A stretch of DNA of 64,000 nt from Morinoia aosen (Eukaryota > Arthropoda > Malacostraca > Amphipoda > Talitridae). The position numbers and the translations under genes were made by a program. Under the pieces are notes generated by a model. The model did not search any database. It had not been told where the DNA came from and saw nothing but the letters and a program-made list of their open reading frames with translations. The stretch covers positions 10,611,501 through 10,675,500 of the forward strand of contig CM059558.1 of NCBI GenBank assembly GCA_030386875.1, written 5' to 3'. Position 1 is the stretch's first letter. Each line of letters begins with the position of its first letter. This document shows positions 22,198-32,825 of this stretch, in pieces.

Positions 22198-22251
22198 AGT
22201 GATGTACAGATAATAGAAAAAGGCCGATACCGAAACTATCGGTACATCTAA
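22198..22251. repeat. 54-bp inverted-repeat scrap related to the foldback tips
   Basis: TAGTGATGTACAGATA at one end and TATCGGTACATCTA at the other form an imperfect inverted pair around GGCCGATACCG. The same elements (AGTGATGTATAGATA, GGCCGATA) form the tips of the foldback element at 19655-21482. This looks like a minimal internally deleted copy. Confidence 0.5.
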
Positions 22252-23711
22252 ATTGAAAATATTGCATATTGTTTCTTGTCAAAGGTTTCTCAAGTGGAAT
22301 TATACTGCAACTTATAAGTTTGAAGCTAAATTGTGCTAACACTTACTGTAAAATAAGAAAGGAATTTATAGTGATTAAACACATCATTACTATTCATTAC
22401 AATTCATTCACACTGAAAAATTATTCAGACGACAAGGTTGAAGGCACTTGTTGTCTCAATCGTCACCATCGGCGCTTGACAACATGCCATACCGGCATAA
22501 CGTCTTCAATGGAATGAGAAACTCACTTGCGAGCTAACACCTTATACCTTGTCAGAGCAAAAATTGTTTCAAAAATAAGATGCACTCTAACGTACTACAC
22601 ACTTGCACTGAAATACATTCTGACATTGCTTGAAACTTATTAAATGAGTCAGAAACCAGCACCACATCTGAGACGCACAACTGCCACAACACAATTCAAA
22701 TAACTGCCGCCGCCCGGCCGCCGTGAAACTTCGAAAGAGCTTGACGTCTTGCCAACGCGCGAGCAGTGTTGCCATCTCTAACTCGAGTGCAGATAAAATT
22801 TTTGGCTAAGATGAATAACAGGATAGTATTATTTAATGAAAACTGTAATAAATGATTAAATGGCATTTAAATACCTCATTACATTATAAATATCCGCAAG
22901 TTAAAGTTTTAGGTGAATTTACCAATTTTTTAGCTGACAGCTTTGGCTAGCAAGAATTCCTCGTCAGCTACCAACTGTAATTCTCATGGCAAATGAATTT
23001 TGCTGTCTGAGAGTGCTCAAGAATGTTGGCATGTACGATTTTCCATAAGAATGTTTTTTATCTTTCATTTGAGAGTAATTTGAACTCAATAGGTGAATCA
23101 TTTCAAAAGTTACGAGTGGTAGACTGAAATCTAAAGTTGCACTCAAGAAATTCTAAAGAAATTTCTGTAGTTTCCAAAAGACCGTTCCCATGCCGTCTCC
23201 GCTGCAGCCTGACAGTATTATGTCCTACGAAAAGTTTAACTTTTTAAGCTATTAGTGTCCTAAAAATTTATAATTATCGGCTTATTCAATGTATTCATCG
23301 TATTTTGATTTTTATCGTAGGTATCTCTCACTATTTCGAGACGGTATCTAAATAATAAACCGATGAACAGTTATTCTCTTATTAAACTATTGCATTTCTT
23401 TCAATATTGTTATCATTGTCACAATTTACTTCTGTTTGTAGGCTATTACGTGTAATTTTTCATTCACGTATTCATTAAGATTTTTGTCTATAATGGATCT
23501 GTCCAAATTGTGCGAGCATTGAATTAATTTTCGATTTATCTGCAAGCCTTTTTTAAAATGAGCCAAGAGCTTGAAACGTTCATATGAATTCGTTTTTAAA
23601 TGGATCTTCTCTATCGCCTGCTTTACGGACTGTTTTTTCTTGTATGAGATTTGCTCATATAATTGTTCTGCCAATTATACATATTTTATTAGGCTTGATT
23701 GGAATAAAACA
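22252..23711. other. No gene recognised
   Basis: AT-rich apart from a GC-rich patch at about 22690-22790 (GCCGCCGCCCGGCCGCC, then AGCAGTGTTGCCATCTCTA). A patch of that kind can mark a promoter or first exon, but no coding exon follows on either strand. Confidence 0.4.
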
Positions 23712-24045
23712 TCCCCTCAGGGGGATACAACTATTGTATATGTGGGAATTAGCGCTGCCAGGGGAAAAATGTGAGGGCCCGAGCTGAGAGTTAGGTAGGG
23801 CTTCTTTTTGTTGAAATAAAATGATTTTGTTGGGTTAAGGACCACCTTTATTCGATTCACTACTGCACGGTTTTTCAGCACCTCGGACTTTTTTCCTCAA
23901 CTTTTATCTTATTTCATGAACTTCTTTCTCATCTTACTCTCATATTCTGCTTAGATTCCTCATTCTCTTATCTCCATACTGAATGGTGCCTTCCTCCTTC
24001 CTCTCCGATACGCTCTATTTGTTTGGCGGTTAGGGAGGCTTTAAC
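23712..24045 (+). repeat. Dispersed SINE-like repeat, copy 1
   Basis: About 335 bp, starting CCCCTCAGGGGGATACAACT and containing GGGAATTAGCGCT, GAGGGCCCGAGCTG, a polypyrimidine-rich middle (CTTTTATCTTATTTCATGAA) and CTCTTATCTCCATACTGAAT followed by GGTGCCT. The same order of blocks recurs at 45921-46297 (inverted), 52506-52835 and, in part, 52881-52988. Non-coding. No tRNA-like box A/B promoter was picked out, so SINE is only a working label; it could also be a LINE untranslated region or a MITE. Confidence 0.8.
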
Positions 24046-24490
24046 AAACTTATAATTTAATCTGGAATAAAACATCCTATTCACAGAGGCCTGAATATTT
24101 TAATTTTTATCTCAGTGTGAAAGGTTTTATAATTAGTAAAGCAAAAATGTAAAATTTCAGAATAGCTTTTTATATTTATTTCATTATTATTTTGTTCATT
24201 TCATTTCAAAATTAAGAGGTTATTTAACATAGATTAATTTTAGTTGCTTGAGGGCATGAGAAACAAGTGCCAGAAAAACACGGTATCAGCGATTCTGAGC
24301 CAGATGGCCGTCCTTGGCCAAGTCAACCTCGAATCGCTACTAGATACCGCGAGTTAAAGACGGTGTATGGACGGGAGGCCGCGGATTGCAGTGCCGATCA
24401 TAACATGCTCGTAAATTGGGCGGTGTACCGTTGTTTTATCGGTTGGATGGCCGAATGACCAATAAATCGCGGATAATAAGCCCTGTCAAC
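24046..24490. other. No gene recognised
   Basis: Interior of the 6-kb TIR element next to its right end. It is AT-rich up to 24250, then has normal base composition. A 63-residue frame at 24267-24458 is not recognised. Nothing else seen. Confidence 0.45.
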
Positions 24491-24559
24491 CATATTCCAC
24501 CGGTGCACCGTCCTCGATTTTCAATAGGGATTCATGCTATAAACCGAATAATAATGCTA

Positions 24560-26336
24560 CGAAAACAATTGATTCTATCATTCAAGAAAATATGAAATAT
24601 CACTAGAAAAAGGTATTGCAACAGTGTTTGACAACTTTTTTGTTAACACATGAAAAAATATTGACGATAGTGTTCCTAGTGAACCTACAGACCACTTGCA
24701 ATACATAGACCATGCCTGTTAACACAACTCTTTCTTTTTCACGCAAACTAATCCCTCCGATTGAATTACGTGTATAAACAACTTGAAAAATTAATCAATT
24801 AGATTAAAGACGTTCTCGGGTAAATTTCTTTCGGCTATAGCTGATATAAAAGCATCGTGCATATCTTATATTATCAACCAATCACTTTTTCGAGGTATCT
24901 TCCCAACTCTCTCAAAATTGCCAGAGTGACCTCTATTTTTATAAATGGTGATAAACATGGCATTAATAATTATAGACCTATCTCTGTACTTTCAATCATT
25001 AGCAAAATATTCGAAAAATTGGGTATAAAAAGGTGTATTCTTATTTTGAACAAAAACAGAAATCTTTTCTCTACGACAAACAATAAGGTTTTCGTTATAA
25101 AAAATCGACGGCACAGGCTGTAATAAATCATTTATAATACCTTTATTCTAATATAAACGTAGAAACGCTTGTTTTCTTAGTATTTCTTGACTTTCGGAAA
25201 ACATTCGATTGCGTGGACAATAACATTTAACTATCGAAACTACGCTGTTGTGGCATCTGAGAAGTTGCACATGATAGGTTCAAATCGTCCTAACAAATCG
25301 TAAGCCATATATTTGCATTGACAATGCACAATCAAAACTGTTGACAATCAGCCATGGAGTACCACTAAGACCGGTCCTTAGGCCTCTTCTCCTTTTGCTC
25401 TTTTTCAACGATATTGTTAAATCTACTTCATTCATCAAATTCTTACTTTTTGCCGACGATAGCACGCTCTCTGCGGCTCTTCTAAAAGAAAATCCAACTT
25501 TAATGGCAGAGAGTATAAATAATGAGCTGCAAAACGTTTCAATGGGGCTTAAAACAAAAAAAATCCTCAATATCGATTAGACAAAATGCATTACATTCTC
25601 AAGCAAGAGAATTAGGTCTCTACCACACATTAAAATTGGTGATGGTGAAATTAAAGAAACCAACTCTTGTAAATTTCTGGGCATTATATTAGATAAACAT
25701 CTGACATTTAAAAAGCATATTGCACATATCAGTACTAAATTATCAAAAACTGTTGAAATCCTTCATAAAGTAAAAAATATACTGCCTGAAGAAGCCTTGA
25801 AAACACTTTATCGAACGATCATTTCACAATATCTACTATACGGGATAGAAACTTGGCACGGAAGTAATAAAAATTAAACAAATCTGATCTTTTGATTGCA
25901 ATAAAAAACCATTCGAAAGGTAATAACATTAGAATTTAATGCTTCCACCAATGATTTATTCAAAAGCTTGAAAATACTCAAGCTTTTTGATTTCTACAAC
26001 CTCTCCATATGTAATTTCGTGGATAAAACACTAACAGATGATGGCGACAGAGAGCTCAAACAATTATTCACTGCTCAAACTGGTCATCATGATCATTTAT
26101 TACGGAACAGAAGTAACTTCATACTTCCTCATTATTCAAAATCTCGGTCACAACATATTACCCTCTTCACTGGAACTGAGAATTGGAATGCAATTTCTGT
26201 TGTGATCCATGAAAAAAACTCTTACAAAGTTTTCAAAACACGTCCTGAATCCTTTCTCCTATCGAAACATTACTCATATAAGGTAATTCAAGTTAATTTC
26301 TTTTTTCTTTTTATACGCCTAATCTTGATAAGATAA
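24560..26336 (+). pseudogene. LINE A, reverse-transcriptase part of ORF2
   Basis: Decayed plus-strand reverse transcriptase. In order: the thumb-side lead VFDNFFVN; KIARVTSIFINGDKHGINNYRPISVL with the conserved NYRPIS; a GVPLRPVLRPLLLLLFFNDI version of QGSVLGPLLFLLYINDI; FADDSTL, the catalytic motif, intact; and KFLGIILDKHLTFKKHIAHI of the thumb region. A C-terminal frame (25968-26336) has FYNLSICNFVDKTL and later ENWNAI. Several frameshifts and stops separate these parts. Motif wording fits a Jockey/CR1-like clade. It belongs with the endonuclease fragment at 16464-16916. Confidence 0.75.
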
Positions 26337-26990
26337 TCTACCATGGTAATAAAATAGATCTTACGCTCCTAATCAATTTTATTGAATATACAGTTCCCAT
26401 CTAGCTCTTATTAACTATTTCTTTCTTTGTTAAGAAATTATTCATCGAAACATGACCAGTCTTGTAGGCCTCTAAGTTAGTAAATTAGGTTAAACGTAAC
26501 TGTACGATTTAAAAACAGCTTGATGATAGGATGTCCTAGAAGTCACTGAACTTATTCGGGCCCACAAGTAACTATACTCAAATATGTCCATTTTACTAGA
26601 CTTAGATACAATCTATTGCTGTATCACGTATGACAAATAAATTGTTTAAATGGTTTAAATTGTTTAATACCATAAATCATTAAGTTTTGACTAATTTATA
26701 CAAAAGAAGGTGATGAACATACTGTTCTGTTCATCACAAACAAGATTCTATCAACAAGTTCTGGTAATCATGTTCACAAGTTGGTTTTTATTTTCAACAA
26801 GATCAGGCCATTTGATGTAGAAATTTTTCTGTCATTCATCATCTTCGTTACAATGAGATGCTTCAACTTATTTTTTCCCCTCTATACTAATTTTTTATTT
26901 CAAAGTTTTGATTTTCTCTTCAACTTACCGAAATAAATTTCACTCTTAAGTCTTATCCTTTTCTTTCAAGCGTTGAATTATGTTTTTTTG
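26337..26990. other. LINE A tail and AT-rich sequence
   Basis: Non-coding. The LINE 3' region probably ends within the AT-rich part near 26640-26670, but no clear poly(A) tail or target duplication was found. Confidence 0.4.
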
Positions 26991-27111
26991 TCAGGAACTT
27001 GAAAACGAAGAACACAGCACGTAGTGAAATCATTTTAATTTTACTTCTTTCTTTACGCACCTAATCTATAAAAGTGAAGAAACTAAAAACTAGTAGTCCT
27101 ATTTTCTTAAA

Positions 27112-27138
27112 CGTTTCGGAGTCCAGCTCCATCATCAG
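27112..27138 (-). ncRNA. Hammerhead-ribozyme-like core, left arm
   Basis: On the minus strand the left arm reads CTGATGATGGAGCTGGACTC and CGAAACG. This is the hammerhead core CTGATGA, a stem II of GGAG/CTCC with a small loop, then GAAA and the start of stem III. Penelope-like elements are known to carry minimal hammerheads in their terminal repeats. The cleavage-site strand was not identified with confidence. Confidence 0.5.
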
Positions 27139-27231
27139 TAAGTCATATCTGAAATTTACAATGAGAATGGTTAAAAATGCAATGATATTTACAAGTTTTT
27201 TTTTTTATCTCATACCCTACAAGTAATTAAA

Positions 27232-27828
27232 CTAAATATAAATTTGCAAAGGGAACGAACTGGTGGCATTATTAAGGACCGGTTTGTCTTTTGCTATGTA
27301 CAAAGATTCTAAAATTCTCAAATCCAAATCATTAGAAGCAGAACATAAAATTTTGAAATCATCTTCAGACACACGGGCACTGCACTGCTCCGCATGAAGG
27401 CGGACAGAAGAATGACCGGGCTGCGCAAGTCGATTCCCCGTTCTAAAGCTCACACCACGATGCTGGGCAATCCTCACGTAAAATGGCAATGTCGTCATTC
27501 CGACATAGCCCGATGTACATTGTACACAACTAAACTTGTACACAAGGGACGCCCGCATTCGCTTAGGTATAACATCTTTGTAACGAAAAAACGAACCAAT
27601 TTTATGAGAATTAACAAATATAAGGCGAAGATGTACTGCCGAAAAATAGCGTTTGAAGAGCACTTCCAGTTCTCGTGACATTTTATCAGAAAAGCAACCC
27701 AAGTAAGGAAAAACGCAATAAAGAGGTTCTAATGGATCAGCGGTGGAAATGGAATCTAAATATTTCTTGTCTAAAAATCTTCTGATATGACTGTTGACAA
27801 TATTTGTCATTCTTCTGTCCGCCTTCAT
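27232..27828 (-). CDS. Penelope-like GIY-YIG endonuclease fragment
   Basis: A 198-residue open frame. Residues from about 10 to 60 are the linker after the reverse transcriptase. From about 95 it reads YKFSCVQCTSGYVGMTTLPF and VRIAQHRGVSFRTGN, a GIY-YIG nuclease start (the YVG motif with the following Arg and the HxG block), followed by HSSVRLHAEQC and the DLRILESLYI-KPVLN block that ends Penelope proteins. In a complete element this nuclease nicks target DNA for priming. The first eight residues come from the inverted right arm, so the apparent start is an artefact of the junction; the reverse transcriptase is absent. Confidence 0.85.
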   Translation of the reverse strand: MKADRRMTNIVNSHIRRFLDKKYLDSISTADPLEPLYCVFPYLGCFSDKMSRELEVLFKRYFSAVHLRLIFVNSHKIGSFFRYKDVIPKRMRASLVYKFSCVQCTSGYVGMTTLPFYVRIAQHRGVSFRTGNRLAQPGHSSVRLHAEQCSARVSEDDFKILCSASNDLDLRILESLYIAKDKPVLNNATSSFPLQIYI

Positions 27829-28083
27829 GCGGAGCAGTGCAGTGCCCGTGTGTCTGAAGATGATTTCAAAATTTTATGTTCTGCTTCTAATGATTTGGAT
27901 TTGAGAATTTTAGAATCTTTGTACATAGCAAAAGACAAACCGGTCCTTAATAATGCCACCAGTTCGTTCCCTTTGCAAATTTATATTTAGTTTAATTACT
28001 TGTAGGGTATGAGATAAAAAAAAAAACTTGTAAATATCATTGCATTTTTAACCATTCTCATTGTAAATTTCAGATATGACTTA

Positions 28084-28110
28084 CTGATGATGGAGCTGGA
28101 CTCCGAAACG
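28084..28110 (+). ncRNA. Hammerhead-ribozyme-like core, right arm
   Basis: Exact inverted partner of the core at 27112-27138: CTGATGA, GGAG-CTGGA-CTCC stem-loop and GAAACG. In this arm it follows the stop of the Penelope frame by about 95 bases, the position expected for the 3' terminal repeat. Confidence 0.5.
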
Positions 28111-28231
28111 TTTAAGAAAATAGGACTACTAGTTTTTAGTTTCTTCACTTTTATAGATTAGGTGCGTAAAGAAAGAAGTAAAATTAAAATGATTTCACTA
28201 CGTGCTGTGTTCTTCGTTTTCAAGTTCCTGA

Positions 28232-31107
28232 TGAACATCCGTCTGAAGAATTATGATTTTCCTGAATGTTTTTTTGTGGTTTGTTCTTCCAATCAGTTTG
28301 GTTGATGAAAGTTTTTTTTGAAAATTTTTGGTTTTTGTAACTTAGTTCATTACAATTGAATTTCTTAACTCATTTTATGCGAAAACCCCTCTGGTGGTCG
28401 CTGAGGTGAATTTTTATACTGTTGTAAACTACTTGCAGTCACTAACTCATGTTTTTTAAATACATAATCAAAACTAAATTAAGGCACAATCGATTCAATG
28501 TTCGTTATTTTCAAAATTGATCTTCAAAATTAACTCTAATATGAGTTGAATGTTGAATTTCAGTTCAACCCGCTGCAGTTAATTGGTTAAATTGATTTCT
28601 TAAACATTATTTTTCTCGCCAACTTGATTCCCTCCTCTACTGTACATTTTAAGACTTATATCCCCTTATTCATTATGTTGTTCATAACTGATTCTAGATT
28701 CATGATATTCCATTGAATCGCAGAAATTTTCATATTCACTAAATTCAAGATGTTTTAACACCAATTTCATTGATTTTCCTAATTAGTATTGAGTCTGATC
28801 TGAAAGTCTTTCATCAACAGGAGCGATTTCTGGTTTTAGAGCAGGGAAATTTTCAGACAATTGATAAATTAACGATTCTAAAAATTTCACCACTAAATCC
28901 ACTTCTGGAAATTCAATTGTAAGTTGGTTTTCCGTGTAACATATTTTTGCCACACTTGTTCATAATAATTGATCTCAATTCAGTTCAGTTCTTTATTTTT
29001 GTTCAGTATTTTTTCACATTGATAATAGAATAGCATCTACAAAACAATTTTCAATTTTATCTAAAGTACTTAGCCTAAATTTTATCGTCGGCGTAGCGGG
29101 AATTATATAATTATCATCGGTTTTCATCGTTTACAGTAATTATTTCAACGGTGTATATATTAGGCGATGATCAACGGTAATTTTAGACGCTAAAAATGCT
29201 CACCGACGACGGTGACCGCTATTTACCGTCGATTTCTGACTGTCATTCCTTTCGTAGAAATACGACGATAAAAATAAGGTTGTTTTTCAGACTATACTTT
29301 TTAATTTGAAATTAACGGCATTAATGGATAGCCCATGTCTAAGTTTATTCAAGGACAAGTCCGAAAAAAATATCTTATTTATTTATTGCGGTCAAATAAA
29401 ATTAGTTTACACAACTTCACATGATGTAATTTGAGCTTGGATACTTTTATTTTGAAAGTGAAAACTTTAATTCGAAACTTTGATATTTCAATTGGATTTT
29501 CACATATTATTTTTCGATATTTATTAATTTTAATTTTATACATTGTAAAATGAAGTTCAAATTTTTAAACTAATGCTTCAAATGTTTTAAATTTAATTTT
29601 GAAAATTTTAATTTTAACTCTTTATCATTTACATTAAAACTGAAAATGTGTTTATTAAAAAATGCATGACTATAATGGTATATATAATATATGAACGTTG
29701 CTACTAAATATCTCATTCATGCACTATTATATTTTGATTCTAATAAACTAAATGTACGAATATTTCAGGCTCTACTTATTATATAACTCAGGCTTTGAAA
29801 TATTCCTCGTTTTAAAAGAGTTAAAATACCAGAGTACACTAATTATTAATCACGTTCGTATTTGTAACAATCCTAAACCTTAATGACCTATTTTCTAATA
29901 AAATAATTTTAAATGAAGTGATAATAAACAAAAATTGCAAAAAAAACAACAAGCATACATTTTTAAATTCACAGCTCTTCTTAATGAAATAGTTTTAATT
30001 AGTTAATCAACATAGAAAAAATTATTGGAACCTTCGTGAAATTGAACTTGCATTTGAGCTTATTAAGGTATCTCTCATTGCTTGTTGTTGTTCATGCCAG
30101 TGATCCAAGTTTGGGCGTTGGAACTGTTTACTGTTCGGATTGCTTCAAAGTATTAAGGTCTAAACATTGAAGTTGTTTCATAGATAAAAATATGTGGACT
30201 CAGATCTAATTTCTTTAATGTTGTTATTTAAGTTATTTTGATGTGTTTTACTGATAATGTGGGATTTTTTCACACTTGCCCTAATGAACTTGGTACTGTC
30301 TTTAAACCTTGTGTTAATGATAAAATAATTTCAGAATCATCCTATAATGTAAATAAATGAAACAGCTTTTAGTTTCTTTAATTCTAGTCACTCACTGATT
30401 AACGCTTAAACTTGTTCAGTAAATCTGAGTCATTTAACAGTCAGAATTCAATATGTCATACTCCCATTGATAACAGCCCTGAATCAATCAATAAAACTTT
30501 GGAAACTCAGTGAGTGATATCCCTCTAGATTTGCTTGGGTCTGAAGCAAGACTAAAGTTTTTTCGATGGCAATTCCTCCAATGAAGCATTGGCTGGTACC
30601 TCAAGTAAACTAAACCCATGGAGCTAGGATATATGGAGGGAGCATAGCGGACTCCGATCGGGCTCAATTTGGTTGCAAAAGTTGAAACGCTAGGGCACTC
30701 TCAAGGCCCGACACGTCACAATTCTGAGCCAACCACAGACGCTTGGCTTAAGTTGCTCCACCCTCCTCAACTCCTCCTCTCATTTTCCAAAGCAAGATTA
30801 GTACCACACCCCAAGTCAGAGAGGTGAGGTGTGCGTGCAAGTCGCTCTAATTTGTTACAATCAAGGGCCTAAAATCTTTATAGTTTTCAACTCTTAATGA
30901 ACCTTTAGTAGTAATTTTGATATTATTAAGTGTTCTCAAGTGAGGAAACATAATTTATTATCTTTCGGAGTCTTAGAATCCCAAATTAATGATTAACGAT
31001 TATGCGATTAACTCAACAGCTAGAAAAGCATTCAGCGAGCGTGTGCGCACCAACGTAGTTAGTAGGTAACTGACTTCCGTGCTGACGTCACACTTGCGAG
31101 ACACTTG
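28232..31107. other. 2.9 kb without a recognised gene
   Basis: Mostly AT-rich with no frame worth noting. A patch at 29085-29280 repeats short motifs around CGTCGGCG, CGACGACGG, ACCGTCGA and CGACGATAA with local inverted symmetry and may be the remains of a small MITE. From 30560 to 31100 the base composition is more even, but no exon was recognised. Confidence 0.45.
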
Positions 31108-31166
31108 AGTTTTTGAGATTTCCCCTATGTCTGTGGTAACCAGACATAGGGGAAATCTCAAAAACT
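31108..31166. repeat. Perfect 26-bp-arm hairpin
   Basis: AGTTTTTGAGATTTCCCCTA then TGTCTG (31108-31133) is repeated exactly, inverted, at 31141-31166 around TGGTAAC. It ends 18 bases before the target duplication of the large palindromic element. It may be a tiny MITE, or the trace of a fold-and-copy event. Confidence 0.9.
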
Positions 31167-31727
31167 GGTTCGCTTCACAGACGGCTATGCACTAGGGTGG
31201 AGCGTTTTTTCACGATTTTCAATGTTCTAATATGGGTAGTGTAGAAAAGTTGTGAATGCATGTCAAAATAACTCATGCAAAATCTTAGACCTGTATGATA
31301 AAATTTCCCCGTTGCACAAGCGCATTGAAAATTTGAAAAAGTGAGAAAAAGTGCTAATATTTTCCAAGTGTGGAGTAAATTTAAAAATTGTCGCATTGAC
31401 TTTGGGTAAGTTTTAAATGAAAGTACTAAATTTGCTCTAAAATTTCATTTCAATATGTTTTCCTGTGAAACTTCGTCTTCTGCTTGCACATTTGATCAGA
31501 AAAATGGAAAAAATACTTTAAAATGTACTGTTTTTAGAATGTCACTATTTTTACATGTGGAGATTCACCATCTTGTGTAATAATTTGTATGCAGCTCTTA
31601 ATTTATTTTATCGATTATTAGGGTAATAATGACAATAAAATAATCCTGAACTCACTACGTGGAAGTGGCTGCATGTCGAGTTCCACCCTACCCAACCCAA
31701 CCTCCCATCCATGTTAGGGAGTCAAAT

Positions 31728-32825
31728 TTAGTTCAATCTGTATTGATTTTTTGTTTCAAATTTTGACAACTTCTTTCTACCTTCAATTCTGTTTCTTATG
31801 TACCCGTCACGGGCCTCATTGCCAACTACAGAGGTAGAGGCATCTGTCACTAGTTTAATAAATCTTTCGACTGTCTGTGTGTGGCAACGGATATCGGGAA
31901 TGAGCTTTGACAATTCTTCTGATTTAATTCGAGTTGTGATATCTTCTGTAGATATCTTTTTTGTTGCTGGAGGTTCTGTAAGCTGGATGGTTTGCCAGTT
32001 AATCATAGAATAATATGAAGTAGCAGAGAAAATAAGCTTAGGTAACTTGAATTTTCTTGGTACTGTTTCGTCTGCACATTCTCTTGCTTTCAGGATGCGT
32101 CTAAATCCAAGTTCACGAACTGTTTCTGATTCATCATGAATCATAGCAAGCAACAGGTTTTCCGGATGAGCAAAGTAAGCATTGTTTTGTATGACTTTCT
32201 CAACAATATTGCGATGTTCCTCTGTCATTGAACGAGATTTGGTTATCAACGCAAATAAGTGCTGGGCGCCATGAATTACAGAAGGTTGCCTTTTGATAGA
32301 GAACCAAACTGGTGCATAAACTGCCATGATGTAATTTACTATTGCCAGCAAAGAAGAGGTTGGATTAACTTCGGATACATACAGTCGTAGTATCCGGTTT
32401 GCGGTGGTAAGCCACCTAGCATGGTGCATTTTCCCTGGATTTTTAAGTGCCAATTCCAGAGAACATTCTCCTGTTGACACGGCTCGATGTATTTGCAGCA
32501 AATAAGCCTGGTCTTTACTGAGATCGGAATTTTCAAAACAAATATCTTCACAAGGAATGGCAGTGAACTGTACTATTGGTAATTTTTCACAGTCAGGTAG
32601 ACATTTGCCAATGGGTCCTGTGAAGCCTCTTGGTCCGGCAGTTTGTCCATCGATGTTTTTAATTAGGTGACGCAAAGGCAGCTCATTTGCATGTAGCAAA
32701 CAAACAAACCAGTGTAGTGGTTTCTTCAGTTTGTCTTCTAATAATTTTATAATGCCACCTTTTTCACCTGTATTCAGTGTGAATACAGGTGAAAAAGGTG
32801 GCATTATAAAATTATTAGAAGACAA
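31728..32825 (-). CDS. Repeat-family protein, C-terminal part, left arm
   Basis: A 365-residue open frame, its start lying across the palindrome centre. The first 20 or so residues are read from the opposite arm, so the real protein would be longer at its N-terminus. Features include KKPLHWFVCLLHANELPLRH, a GPIGKCLPDCEKLPIVQF block, HARWLTTANRILRLYV, VNYIMAVYAPVWFSIK, FAHPENLLLAMI and ELGFRRILKARE. I associate this pattern with a multi-copy family of uncharacterised arthropod proteins that behave like transposon genes, but I cannot name it or point to catalytic residues. Mostly helical, no membrane segment. This copy keeps a GQTAGP stretch that the other arm lacks. Confidence 0.7.
   Translation of the reverse strand: MSSNNFIMPPFSPVFTLNTGEKGGIIKLLEDKLKKPLHWFVCLLHANELPLRHLIKNIDGQTAGPRGFTGPIGKCLPDCEKLPIVQFTAIPCEDICFENSDLSKDQAYLLQIHRAVSTGECSLELALKNPGKMHHARWLTTANRILRLYVSEVNPTSSLLAIVNYIMAVYAPVWFSIKRQPSVIHGAQHLFALITKSRSMTEEHRNIVEKVIQNNAYFAHPENLLLAMIHDESETVRELGFRRILKARECADETVPRKFKLPKLIFSATSYYSMINWQTIQLTEPPATKKISTEDITTRIKSEELSKLIPDIRCHTQTVERFIKLVTDASTSVVGNEARDGYIRNRIEGRKKLSKFETKNQYRLN

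Larger units (their letters stand above)
18573..24529. mobile_element. 6-kb element with 39-bp terminal inverted repeats, no transposase seen
   Basis: 18573-18611 and 24491-24529 are inverted copies with a single mismatch over 39 bp. The end reads CCCTATTGAAAATCG inward and holds GGACGGTGCACCGGTGG. Outside both ends the dinucleotide AT continues the symmetry. Sequence just inside the two ends is not shared. No transposase frame was recognised; most of the interior consists of other repeats (18891-18968, 19655-21482, 21592-22102, 23712-24045). It lies within the split LINE A. The superfamily is undetermined. The alternative is two separate, oppositely placed copies of one short repeat. Confidence 0.6.
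26991..28231. mobile_element. Penelope-like element, 3' part with inverted duplication
   Basis: Two arms, 26991-27416 and 27806-28231 (426 bp each), are inverted copies and appear identical, around a 389-bp spacer. The minus-strand copy runs from 27828 through the spacer into the left arm and encodes a Penelope C-terminus. The right arm on the plus strand is a shorter copy of the same 3' end. So two 5'-truncated pieces lie head to head, the shorter inverted. This suits Penelope retrotransposition, which often leaves truncated, partly inverted or tandem copies. Near identity suggests a recent event. Confidence 0.85.

Noticed and set aside
22690-22800. GC-rich patch as a host gene promoter or first exon
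   Set aside because: No coding exon, splice donor or downstream gene could be tied to it on either strand.
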